In this document: positions 1-6,878 of the stretch, piece after piece
Layout of the letters: each line of letters opens with the position of its first letter
Position numbering within the stretch: position 1 is the stretch's first letter
Assembly (NCBI GenBank): GCA_031255495.1
Contig: JAIRSK010000006.1
Span: forward strand, 1-18,765
DNA from: Endomicrobiellum devescovinae
Lineage (GTDB): Bacteria > Elusimicrobiota > Endomicrobiia > Endomicrobiales > Endomicrobiaceae
Length of the DNA: 18,765 nt
Direction: 5' to 3'
Position numbers and translations under genes: made by a program
Notes under the pieces: model-generated
The model's database searches: none
What the model saw: the letters and a program-made list of their open reading frames with translations, nothing else
What the model was told of the DNA's origin: nothing

Positions 1-121
1 TCTTAAATGTTTTTTATATATTTATAAAAATTTACTTCTTTTATATCTTTTACTTCGTATTTCATATGTAAATTCATATTTTACTACTTTCTATAATAAT
101 TATATAGGGTAACTAGAATTC

Positions 122-137
122 GGGGGGGGGGGGGGGG
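122..137. repeat. Homopolymeric run of 16 G (C on the minus strand)
   Basis: Sixteen consecutive G follow an EcoRI-type GAATTC site (117-121 plus flank) in an otherwise strongly AT-rich spacer. Tracts of this kind are slippage-prone, and in some bacteria they drive phase variation. Here no open reading frame crosses the run on either strand, so a coding phase switch is not supported. A promoter-spacing effect, or an assembly or cloning artefact, remains possible. Confidence 0.9.
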
Positions 138-312
138 TGAAATTTTTTTTAATTTAATAAAAATTATTTATTATTTTAACAATCATATTTTAGATAAAAA
201 AGATATATACTGTAATGTTTAATTCTTTCTTTTTTTGCTTTGGTAAATATAGGCTTTTTAAATCTGACTTTCTTGGTTAGATAAAGATGGACATTTAAAC
301 TGTAAATGAAAC

Positions 313-342
313 AACTCAAAAAAGATTCCCCTTTTTTGAATT
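313..342 (-). repeat. Inverted repeat / possible weak terminator downstream of tRNA-Asp
   Basis: On the minus strand TCAAAAAA and TTTTTTGA form a perfect 8-bp stem around the loop GGGGAATC. With one G-U pair the stem extends to 11 pairs. It lies about 105 nt downstream of the tRNA 3' end. The A/U-rich stem with a U-rich descending arm resembles a weak terminator, but there is no separate U-tract after the stem, so a terminator role is only a guess. Confidence 0.3.
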
Positions 343-446
343 TCCTTTTTAATTCAGTATTTCAAAGACATACTAAACACGTGTGTTATTTTAAGGGGAT
401 TTGGTTTGCTCGCGTTGGATAAAATTTTTATATCTCACCGAAATTT

Positions 447-525
447 TGGCGGGGACGACGGGATTTGAACCCGCGGTCTCTGCCTTGACAGGGCAGTGTG
501 TTAAACCATGCTACACCACGTCCCC
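447..525 (-). tRNA. tRNA-Asp (anticodon GUC), CCA encoded
   Basis: Read on the minus strand, 525 to 450 folds into a canonical 76-nt cloverleaf. It has a 7-bp acceptor stem (GGGGACG with CGTCCCC) and a 4-bp D stem (GTGT with ACAC). The 5-bp anticodon stem (CTGCC with GGCAG) carries the loop CTGTCAA. A 5-nt variable loop follows, then a T arm with TTCAAAT. Loop positions 34-36 read GTC, the aspartate anticodon, and the discriminator base is G, as usual for bacterial tRNA-Asp. Bases 447-449 encode the 3' CCA. A near-consensus promoter ends 15 nt upstream of the tRNA 5' end. Confidence 0.97.
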
Positions 526-540
526 AAACTTAACGAGTGC

Positions 541-569
541 ATTATACACGAAAGTAAGGCGAAAGTCAA
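541..569 (-). promoter_or_regulatory. Sigma-70-type promoter for tRNA-Asp
   Basis: On the minus strand there is TTGACT (564-569), a 17-nt spacer and a perfect TATAAT (541-546). The -10 box ends 15 nt before the tRNA 5' end, so initiation would fall a few bases upstream of the mature tRNA. This is the best promoter in the window and fits the need for strong, independent tRNA expression after glyA. Confidence 0.85.
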
Positions 570-619
570 ATTTTTTGAGGACAAAATCTTACATAACATA
601 CTTAATAATACTAAGCAAA

Positions 620-1870
620 CTAATACTCTAATCCTTTGTATATAGGAAAATCTTGGCAAAGTTTTAACATATCATCTTTAACTTCTGAAATAATCTTGTC
701 ATTGCCAATGTTTTTAAGGACTTTTACTATTGATTGAGCTATTTTTGTCATCTCAGGCTCTTTCATACCTCTTGTGGTAACTGCAGGGGAACCAATCCTA
801 ATCCCTGAAGTTATTGTCGGTTTCTCAGTATCATAAGGAATTCCATTTTTATTCAGAGTTATCCCAGCTCTCTCTAAAGTCTCTTGAGCAACATTTCCTT
901 TGACGTTTAAAGGTCTTAAGTCAACTAAAAACATGTGAGAATCCGTGCCACCAGAAACAATCTTGAGACCACCTTGCTCCAATTCCTGAGCAAGCCTTCT
1001 GGAATTTATTAAAACTTGCTTCTGATACTCTTTAAATTCGGGTTTAAGCGCTTCCTGAAAAGCCACAGCTTTGGCGGCAATAACATGCATTAAAGGACCA
1101 CCTTGCTCACCTGGAAAAACAGCTGAATTTATTTTTTTTGCAATTTCATCACTATTTGTTAAAATCAATCCCCCACGAGGACCTCGTAAAGTTTTGTGTG
1201 TTGTTGTTGTTACTACATCGGCATATTCTATTGGGGAAGGGTATATGTTGGCAGCTATAAGACCCGCATAATGAGACATATCGCTCATATGATAAGCTCC
1301 AACTTTTTTAGCAATCTCGACTACTTTTTTCCAATTCCAAATTCTTGAGTAAGCACTGCCACCACTAATTATTAGTTTAGGTTTATGTTCTAAAGCAAGT
1401 TTTTCCATCTCATCATAATTTATATATCCCGTATCTTTTTTAACACTATAAGAGACTATGTTAAACCATTTTCCTGAAACATTATAAGGACTGCCGTGTG
1501 TTAAATGCCCACCGTGAGGAAGGCTCAAACCCATAATAGTTTCACCAGGGTTTAGAAGAGCAAGCTGAACAGCAAAATTTGCCTGAGCACCCGAATGAGG
1601 CTGAACATTTGCGAAGTTAACATTAAAAAGTTTTTTTGCACGATCAATAGCTATGTTTTCAACAATGTCAACAAACTCGCAGCCACCGTAATATCTTTTG
1701 CCCGGATAACCTTCTGCATATTTATTTGTTAGGCAAGTTCCCTGAGCTTCCATAACAGCCTGAGAAGTTATATTTTCCGAAGCTATAAGCTCTATAGTTT
1801 CTCTCTGTCTTTTCAACTCTTTTACCAGTGCATCATAAATTTCAGCATCTTTTTTCTTTACATTTTCCAT
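620..1870 (-). CDS. glyA: Serine hydroxymethyltransferase
   Basis: This cytosolic PLP enzyme interconverts serine plus tetrahydrofolate with glycine plus 5,10-methylene-THF, the main source of one-carbon units. The 416-residue product has the usual family length and is colinear end to end. Seen in the sequence are the N-terminal IELIASENITSQAV segment and the substrate-tunnel region YAEGYPGKRYYGG (51-63). Asp197 and His200 lie in the PLP pocket (MSDMSH), and the Schiff-base Lys226 lies in TTTTHKTLRGPRGG. The ATG start has a GAGG ribosome binding site 5 nt upstream. It follows the threonylcarbamoyl-AMP synthase gene by 19 nt and is probably cotranscribed with it. Functionally it links to the folate genes folE and folP at the other end of the window and to PdxJ, which makes its cofactor. 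Identification is secure. Confidence 0.98.
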   Translation of the reverse strand: MENVKKKDAEIYDALVKELKRQRETIELIASENITSQAVMEAQGTCLTNKYAEGYPGKRYYGGCEFVDIVENIAIDRAKKLFNVNFANVQPHSGAQANFAVQLALLNPGETIMGLSLPHGGHLTHGSPYNVSGKWFNIVSYSVKKDTGYINYDEMEKLALEHKPKLIISGGSAYSRIWNWKKVVEIAKKVGAYHMSDMSHYAGLIAANIYPSPIEYADVVTTTTHKTLRGPRGGLILTNSDEIAKKINSAVFPGEQGGPLMHVIAAKAVAFQEALKPEFKEYQKQVLINSRRLAQELEQGGLKIVSGGTDSHMFLVDLRPLNVKGNVAQETLERAGITLNKNGIPYDTEKPTITSGIRIGSPAVTTRGMKEPEMTKIAQSIVKVLKNIGNDKIISEVKDDMLKLCQDFPIYKGLEY

Positions 1871-1889
1871 TTTTGCCTCGTTGACTATA

Positions 1890-2498
1890 CTATATATACT
1901 TTAACAATTCGTTAGAGTTTAGACATCCTTTTCTTATAATGACATAGGGGAATTGTACCATATCTATAACTGTAGATTCAAAAGAAAACTCGCACTTACC
2001 TCCATCAACTATAATATCAGCTATTCCGTTAAAATCTAAAGCATCTTCATAACTCTTTGCACTGTTTTTGTTTGAAACATTGACAGAAGTTGTAAAAACA
2101 GGGGTTTTTATCTCTTGAAGAAGTTTAAGCATAAATGCATTATTTGGAATTCTCACACCTAAGTCCTTTCTTCCACCTACCACCATTTTGCCTGTTTCTG
2201 TAGTAGGAAATATAAGCGTTAATTGTCCAGGCCAAAACTTTTTAGTAATTTCAAGGGCTTTTTTAGGAATGTCAACAAGCACTTTAACGCTTTCAATATT
2301 AGGCGTCATTAGAATTAGAGGTTTTTTTTGATTTCTTCCCTTAATCTTATAAATTTTTTTTTGAGCATCAATATTAAAAGCGTCAACAGCAAAACCGTAA
2401 ACAGTTTCCGTAGGAACTATAGCCAACCCGCCATTTTTTATTATTTCAGCTGTTTTCTTATGGGCATCAGGGTCTTTTGCTGAAATCTTTAAAGTCAT
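1890..2498 (-). CDS. tsaC: L-threonylcarbamoyladenylate synthase (Sua5/TsaC/YrdC family)
   Basis: The enzyme makes threonylcarbamoyl-AMP from threonine, bicarbonate and ATP, the first step of the t6A37 modification of ANN-decoding tRNAs. The 202-residue protein is a single YrdC domain without the C-terminal Sua5 domain, hence the TsaC-type length. Visible motifs are IVPTETVYGFAVDA (27-40), the KxR-type nucleotide-binding segment KIKGRNQKKPLIL (51-63), FWPGQLTLIF (88-97) and the TSVNVSNKNSA segment (137-147). The ATG is preceded by AAAGG at 8 nt spacing. A coding remnant and a possible promoter (2561-2590) lie directly upstream, and glyA follows closely. Partners TsaB, TsaD and TsaE are not in this window. 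The family assignment is firm; the choice between the symbols tsaC and ywlC is convention. Confidence 0.93.
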   Translation of the reverse strand: MTLKISAKDPDAHKKTAEIIKNGGLAIVPTETVYGFAVDAFNIDAQKKIYKIKGRNQKKPLILMTPNIESVKVLVDIPKKALEITKKFWPGQLTLIFPTTETGKMVVGGRKDLGVRIPNNAFMLKLLQEIKTPVFTTSVNVSNKNSAKSYEDALDFNGIADIIVDGGKCEFSFESTVIDMVQFPYVIIRKGCLNSNELLKYI

Positions 2499-2546
2499 AA
2501 TATTTACCTTTACACCAAGATATAAAAGAACACATTAGCATGACTG

Positions 2547-2695
2547 CTACAAATCTAGAGATTTAATAAGCTTTTGTGTTTCACTGTCAATTTCAGGCTC
2601 TGCAATATACTCTTTGAAAGATATTTCTACGCATTCAACAGGAAAACACAAATATTTTTGAGTTTAAATGACGCCTGTTCAATAAAAGACAATCT
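2547..2695 (-). pseudogene. Frameshifted 3' remnant of an unidentified protein gene
   Basis: Between argJ and tsaC the minus strand holds two overlapping open readings that look like one broken gene. From 2695 to 2627 one frame reads RLSFIEQASFKLKNI. From about 2663 to the TAG at 2547-2549 another frame reads VECVEISFKEYIAEPEIDSE and continues to an SLDL terminus. The acidic, well-composed C-terminal reading looks like real coding sequence. Neither part has a start codon or ribosome binding site, and a stop (2664-2666) lies where the frames would have to join. I do not recognise the parent family. The most economical explanation is a deleted and frameshifted gene that once sat downstream of argJ. 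Chance open frames remain possible. Confidence 0.45.
2561..2590 (-). promoter_or_regulatory. Possible promoter for tsaC-glyA
   Basis: On the minus strand a perfect -35 box TTGACA (2585-2590) is followed after 18 nt by TTAAAT (2561-2566), a 4/6 match to the -10 consensus. It lies about 60 nt upstream of the tsaC start and inside the degraded coding remnant. It may have arisen after the gene decayed. AT-rich DNA yields such matches easily, so this is tentative. Confidence 0.3.
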
Positions 2696-2699
2696 CTAA

Positions 2700-3902
2700 T
2701 CATGAACGATAGTCCCCATTGATACGTATGTAATCATACGAAAAATCACACGTATAATATTTGCTTGATTGGCTGCCCATACTCAAATCCACAATCACTT
2801 TAACTTCTTTCCTAGAAAGGGATTTTTTAGCGTCATCTTCAGAGAACTTTAAAGCAAAACCATCTTCAAAAGTATGAATACCTCCAATATATATACTAAC
2901 TTTGTTTATATCAAAATCTACCCCAGCTCTGCCTGCAGCAGCAATAATTCTACCCCAATTGGCGTCGGAGCCAAACATGGCTGTTTTAAAAAGAGGAGAA
3001 GTGGCAATGGTAGAAGCTATAAGTTCTGCATCTTTTTTTGTTTTGGCATTTTTTACTTCAATTTCAACAAATTTAGTAGCCCATTCGCCATCTTTGGCAA
3101 CAGACTTGGCAAGATCCAAAGTCAACTCGTCAAAAGCATTTACAAAAATAGCCAAATCTTCTTTAGATAATTTACCAGTTCCACTTTGACCATTTGCCAA
3201 AACAATAACAGTATCATTTGTTGACGTGTCTCCGTCAACAGAAACACAATTAAAAGATTTATCTGCAGACTCTTCTAAAATTACCTGAAGATTTGCACTT
3301 TCTATATCAGCGTCCGTTAATATAAAGGAAAGCATTGTAGCATGAAGCCCCTGCAAGTTAGGATGAATCATTCCCGCACCTTTGACACACCCCCAAATTC
3401 TAATTTTGCCACTTTTAACAACAATTTCTTTCTCAACCTTCTTTATGAGCGTATCTGTAGTCATTATGGAAAGAACAGCTTCTTCTTCATTTTTAAGAGA
3501 GGTCCCAATACTATCTCTCAACAATTTAATTTTTGCAGGAAAGGTATCTTTAGAAATGTTTAAATATTGTCCGATAACTCCTGTAGAAGCGCATAGCAAA
3601 GAGCCTGAATCCAACCCAAAAATACTTTCACATACTGAACAGATATACTCAGCGTCTTCTAATCCTTTAACCCCTGTACAAGCATTAGCGCAACCAGAAT
3701 TTGCTAAAACGCCTGAAAATTTATTTCCCGTTTTTAATCTTTCAATATCTAAAAGAACAGGAGCAGCCTTTGCTGCATTTTGTGTAAAAATACCTGCCGT
3801 ACTAGACGGAACATCGGAAATAAAAAGAGCCAAATCTTTCTTTCCTTCTTTTTTAGACAATTCTGAACGGATTCCACCCACTTTAAAACCTTTTGGAAGC
3901 AT
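2700..3902 (-). CDS. argJ: Glutamate N-acetyltransferase / ornithine acetyltransferase (ArgJ), with unusual active-site segments
   Basis: ArgJ transfers the acetyl group of N-acetylornithine to glutamate, recycling it in arginine biosynthesis. It normally self-cleaves before a Thr nucleophile to give alpha and beta chains. The 400-residue length fits the family. Recognisable parts are GVLANSGCANACTG (64-77), SIMTTDT (145-151), GDTSTNDT (224-231), MFGSDANWGRI (309-319) and the NGDYRS C terminus. Two positions are odd. Between KGAGMIHPN and ATML the sequence has an extra LQGLH where homologues I know have a single residue before ATML; the nucleophile would be Thr189. The usual DGEGATK motif reads DGEWATK at 271-277. 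The frame is fully open and has AGGAG 9 nt before the ATG, so the gene is intact but activity is uncertain. It follows argC by 12 nt. Confidence 0.93.
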   Translation of the reverse strand: MLPKGFKVGGIRSELSKKEGKKDLALFISDVPSSTAGIFTQNAAKAAPVLLDIERLKTGNKFSGVLANSGCANACTGVKGLEDAEYICSVCESIFGLDSGSLLCASTGVIGQYLNISKDTFPAKIKLLRDSIGTSLKNEEEAVLSIMTTDTLIKKVEKEIVVKSGKIRIWGCVKGAGMIHPNLQGLHATMLSFILTDADIESANLQVILEESADKSFNCVSVDGDTSTNDTVIVLANGQSGTGKLSKEDLAIFVNAFDELTLDLAKSVAKDGEWATKFVEIEVKNAKTKKDAELIASTIATSPLFKTAMFGSDANWGRIIAAAGRAGVDFDINKVSIYIGGIHTFEDGFALKFSEDDAKKSLSRKEVKVIVDLSMGSQSSKYYTCDFSYDYIRINGDYRS

Positions 3903-3914
3903 TTAAACTTTCTC

Positions 3915-4937
3915 CTATATTAAGCCTGCAGTTTCCGGCAAACCAAACATAAGATTCATGTTCTGAACTGCCTGTCCCGAAGCCCCTTTTACTAAATTAT
4001 CTATAACTGAAACTATAACAAGCCTTTTTGCTATTTCGTCTATCTTTAAACTTATCTTACAGAAATTTGTGTTTACAACATCTTTAATACCCGGCATTAC
4101 GTCTTCATCAAGAACTTTTACAAATTCTCTACCTTTATAAAATTCTCTATATTTTTCTATTACTGTATATGTCTTAACATTTTGCCTAAGATTTATATAA
4201 ATAGTTGAAAGCATTCCCCTTTCAACAGGCATGATATGAGGCGTAAAACTTACGGTTACTTTTTCACCAGAAAGATTTGTAAGCTCTTGCTCTATTTCTG
4301 GAATATGTCTGTGACCTCCAGCAATTTTATAGGCTCTAAAGTTTGGGTGTTCGTTTTTAAAATATTCCAGAGTAGATTTTCTGCCTGCACCTGAAATACC
4401 ACTTTTAGAATCTATAACTATTCCTTTCAAATCTACAAATCCATTCTTTATCGCTGGAGCGCAACCTAAAATAATGCTTGTAGGGTAACAACCCGGATTT
4501 GCAACTAAAACTGTATTTTTAATTTTTTTGTCGTTAAGTTCAGATAAACCGTAAACAGCTTTGCCTATATAATCTTTTGCTGTATGGGTTACTTTATACC
4601 ATTTTTCATACACCTCAGCGCTCTTTAATCTGAAATCTGCTGACAAGTCTATGACTTTTACACCCAAGTCAATAAGATGTGGAACAATTTCAAAAGCAAT
4701 AGCATGAGGCAAAGCGAGAAAAATAATATCGCAGTTAGCTGGTATTTGTTTTATGTTCAAAGGTTCTACTTTTAAATTTAAACCGGCAAACTCTGGATAA
4801 ATGTCTTTCAAATCCCTTTCCTCCGACGAACTCCTACCATAAATCCTAGTTATCTTAACATCATCGCGCTTTGAAATAAGCTTTAAAAGCTCTTCGCCTG
4901 TGTATCCAGTTATGCCTATAATTCCTGCTCTAATCAC
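3915..4937 (-). CDS. argC: N-acetyl-gamma-glutamyl-phosphate reductase
   Basis: ArgC reduces N-acetylglutamyl phosphate to the semialdehyde with NADPH, the third step of arginine synthesis. Counting from the preferred GTG start (340 aa), the Rossmann loop GITGYTGEELL lies at 8-18, the catalytic Cys150 in ANPGCYPTS, and His208 in GGHRHIPE. The SGISGAGR segment precedes these substrate-binding histidines. I chose the GTG at 4935-4937 because AGGGGA lies 6 nt upstream and the resulting N terminus, MIRAGIIG, matches the family. The ATG at 4950-4952 would add five residues but has no ribosome binding site. The GTG overlaps the rsmI stop (GTGATTAG, 8 nt), implying translational coupling. argJ follows directly; argB and argD are not in this window. 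Confidence 0.96.
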   Translation of the reverse strand: MIRAGIIGITGYTGEELLKLISKRDDVKITRIYGRSSSEERDLKDIYPEFAGLNLKVEPLNIKQIPANCDIIFLALPHAIAFEIVPHLIDLGVKVIDLSADFRLKSAEVYEKWYKVTHTAKDYIGKAVYGLSELNDKKIKNTVLVANPGCYPTSIILGCAPAIKNGFVDLKGIVIDSKSGISGAGRKSTLEYFKNEHPNFRAYKIAGGHRHIPEIEQELTNLSGEKVTVSFTPHIMPVERGMLSTIYINLRQNVKTYTVIEKYREFYKGREFVKVLDEDVMPGIKDVVNTNFCKISLKIDEIAKRLVIVSVIDNLVKGASGQAVQNMNLMFGLPETAGLI

Positions 4938-5631
4938 TTTCTTTCCCCTCATTGCTTTGAGGGTATATTAAAACAACAAACTCTCCAAGCAAATTATTTC
5001 TATCTTTTATATTTTCCAATACTTCTTTTATTGTTCCCCTTATAAATTCTTCAAACTTTTTAGTCAATTCTCTAGCAAGACAAATTTTAGTATTTTCACC
5101 AAATACTTCTAGACATATTTCAACTGTTTTAAGTATTCTGTGTGGCGATTCATAAAATACTATTGTTTTTCCTAAATTTATAAATTCTGAAAGCTCTTTC
5201 TTCATTTTTCCAGTTTTTCTCTTCAAAAAGCCGCAGAAAACAAAACCGTTTGTAGGAAGCCCTGAGCCAACCAAAGCAGTTACAACAGCACTTGCACCCG
5301 GCAAAACTTCTATCTTTATGCCTTTTTCTATAGTTTCTTTAATTAAAATATATCCAGGATCAGAAATTCCTGGCGTTCCTGCATCTGATATAAGAACAAT
5401 TTTTTTGCCATCAGACAATTTATCTATTATTTGTCCAACCCTATATTGCTGGTTGTAAGAATAAAAACTTATCAAATTTTTAGATATTCCAAAATGCGAC
5501 AAAAGCTTTAGGCTCTGCCTAGTATCTTCGCAGGCTACAAGATCGCACTCTTTTAAAATTCTTAACGCTCTTAGGGTTATATCTTCAAGATTGCCTATTG
5601 GGGTTGGAACGACGTATAAAATACCACTCAT
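4930..5631 (-). CDS. rsmI: 16S rRNA (cytidine1402-2'-O)-methyltransferase
   Basis: This SAM-dependent enzyme methylates the ribose of C1402 in the decoding centre of 16S rRNA. Motifs are the N-terminal LYVVPTPIGNLEDITLRAL (5-23), CEDTRQSLKLL (34-44), LISDAGTPGISDPG and the LPGASAVVTALVGSGLPT segment, all typical of the tetrapyrrole-methylase fold in RsmI. At 233 residues it is shorter than E. coli RsmI and seems to lack the small C-terminal extension, as in many other members. It begins 15 nt after the HD-GYP gene, whose TAG stop overlaps a weak AGGA. Its stop overlaps the argC start. The assignment is firm. Confidence 0.96.
   Translation of the reverse strand: MSGILYVVPTPIGNLEDITLRALRILKECDLVACEDTRQSLKLLSHFGISKNLISFYSYNQQYRVGQIIDKLSDGKKIVLISDAGTPGISDPGYILIKETIEKGIKIEVLPGASAVVTALVGSGLPTNGFVFCGFLKRKTGKMKKELSEFINLGKTIVFYESPHRILKTVEICLEVFGENTKICLARELTKKFEEFIRGTIKEVLENIKDRNNLLGEFVVLIYPQSNEGKESD
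4944..4949 (-). promoter_or_regulatory. Ribosome binding site that decides the argC start
   Basis: AGGGGA on the minus strand lies inside the last codons of rsmI, 6 nt before the GTG at 4935-4937. The more upstream ATG overlaps this element and has no Shine-Dalgarno-like sequence of its own, so the GTG is the better start. Confidence 0.6.
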
Positions 5632-5646
5632 ACAATTTAACTAATC

Positions 5647-6870
5647 CTATACGTTTACTGTGGCTTTAGATTTTAGTATATCTATGAAGGTTTTAGCAAC
5701 TTTAGGATCAAATTGAGTGCCCATGCCTTTTTTGAGCTCAGAAATCGCATACTCATCTCCTAATGCCTTTCTGTATGGTCTGTCTGAAGTCATTGCATCA
5801 TAGGCGTCAATAACAGATATTATTCTTGCTCCTAAAGGAATATCCTCTCCTGACAAACCTTCGGGATACCCTTTGCCGTTATACCATTCTTGATGATATA
5901 AAACAAGCGGCGCCACAGAAGATAGAAAAAGTAACGGAGCAATGATGTTATATCCAATAATAGGGTGCATTTTTAATACTTCTTTCTCACCTTCTGTAAG
6001 ATTAGTAACTTTGTTTAAAATATGTCCTGCTATGCCAATTTTTCCTATATCATGCATCAAAGCGGCAAATTCTATTTGCCTTACTACTTCTGAAGGGAGA
6101 TTCAGATTCTCAGCTATAAGTTTGGCGTATTGTCCAGCTCTGTCTGAGTGATTAAAAGTGTAATGGTCTTTGGCGCCTATCATTCTTACTAAAGTTTTTA
6201 CAATTTCAAAATAAAAATCGTGAAGATTATGATACAGTTCCTGATTGTCAAGAATTTCTGCTATTTGATCTGCAACAATATTAACCAAATTTAAATCTCT
6301 GCCGTCAAAAATTTTACCGCCCGGCAAAGAGGCGGCGATCAAAACTCCTATGGATTTATTTTTAACTTTAAGAGGAACAGCAATAAAAGATTTATATTCT
6401 CTATTATCTCCTGAAGGAAATAATCTTACAGCAGTATCTGACGTATTATCATTTGCTAAAATAGGTTTAGAATTTTCAAGAACGAAAGTCGCTACGTTCA
6501 GTTTAAATTTCGCTTCCGATTCCAACTCGCCTAATCTTTTATCTTCTGACGCGGCGATAAAAGGTTTCTTTGTATCATTATCCAACAGAATAATCGCAGC
6601 AGAGCTTACTCCTGCAAATTTACATACCATGTTTACGACTTTATTCAAAAATTTGTTTTTGTCAAAAAAATTCTGCTCTTTAATAGGAAATTCGTTAAGT
6701 TCCAGCAATATATTTAATAAATTATCTAAGTCCAAACTTTTTGAAATCTTGCTATTAAGCCCTGCTATAGTTTCTTGTAAACGTTTTACCTTACAACGAA
6801 GCATGAAAAAACTCGTTGCAAAAACTAAAGCCAGAGTTGATAAAACAATAAAAACTATGTGATTTATCAT
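5647..6870 (-). CDS. Membrane-anchored GAF / HD-GYP protein, probable cyclic-di-GMP phosphodiesterase
   Basis: The 407-residue protein has one N-terminal transmembrane segment (about 4-24), a short helical linker, a GAF-like sensor domain (about 45-210) and an HD-GYP domain (about 218-400). HD-GYP enzymes hydrolyse c-di-GMP at a bi- or trinuclear metal site. Visible candidate ligands are His241 (NHSDRA), His273-Asp274 (HDIGKIG), His302 (HPIIGY), His326 and Asp355. The signature normally written HHE-x-x-D-G-x-GYP reads HQEWYNGKGYP here, so one metal His is Gln327 and the Asp is Asn331. GYP itself is intact. No GGDEF gene is in this window. The gene starts 8 nt after the GH57 gene without an obvious ribosome binding site, so it may depend on upstream translation. 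The domain call is strong; catalytic competence is uncertain. Confidence 0.9.
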   Translation of the reverse strand: MINHIVFIVLSTLALVFATSFFMLRCKVKRLQETIAGLNSKISKSLDLDNLLNILLELNEFPIKEQNFFDKNKFLNKVVNMVCKFAGVSSAAIILLDNDTKKPFIAASEDKRLGELESEAKFKLNVATFVLENSKPILANDNTSDTAVRLFPSGDNREYKSFIAVPLKVKNKSIGVLIAASLPGGKIFDGRDLNLVNIVADQIAEILDNQELYHNLHDFYFEIVKTLVRMIGAKDHYTFNHSDRAGQYAKLIAENLNLPSEVVRQIEFAALMHDIGKIGIAGHILNKVTNLTEGEKEVLKMHPIIGYNIIAPLLFLSSVAPLVLYHQEWYNGKGYPEGLSGEDIPLGARIISVIDAYDAMTSDRPYRKALGDEYAISELKKGMGTQFDPKVAKTFIDILKSKATVNV

Positions 6871-6878
6871 TTAGTTTA

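Larger units (their letters stand above)
1..446. other. AT-rich intergenic region with a 16-G homopolymer; no credible gene
   Basis: This stretch lies downstream of the tRNA-Asp gene and reaches the window edge. It is very AT-rich and has stop codons in all frames. The longest readings with a start are a 38-codon one on the plus strand (306-422) and a 24-codon one on the minus strand (3-77). Neither has a ribosome binding site or a recognisable product. It contains the G-run at 122-137 and an inverted repeat at 313-342. It could be decayed coding sequence or plain spacer; I cannot tell which. Confidence 0.7.

Noticed and set aside
3..77. Minus-strand 24-codon reading MNLHMKYEVKDI
   Set aside because: Very short, Lys/Tyr/Ile-rich as expected from AT-rich noise, no ribosome binding site.
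306..422. Plus-strand 38-codon reading starting MKQLKKDSPF
   Set aside because: No ribosome binding site, no recognisable similarity, and it contains the inverted repeat; consistent with chance in AT-rich DNA.
600..619. Hairpin CTTAGTATTATTAAG after glyA as a terminator
   Set aside because: Stem of about six weak pairs and no U-tract; a terminator cannot be claimed.
401..631. Plus-strand 76-codon reading with TTGFEPAVSALTGQ
   Set aside because: It runs antisense through the tRNA-Asp gene; this peptide type is a well-known artefact of translating tRNA genes.
3382..3906. 174-codon plus-strand reading opposite argJ
   Set aside because: Exact antisense shadow of a well-supported gene, with no start signal or known motif.
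6350..6862. 170-codon plus-strand reading opposite the HD-GYP gene
   Set aside because: Antisense shadow; composition follows from the opposite coding strand.
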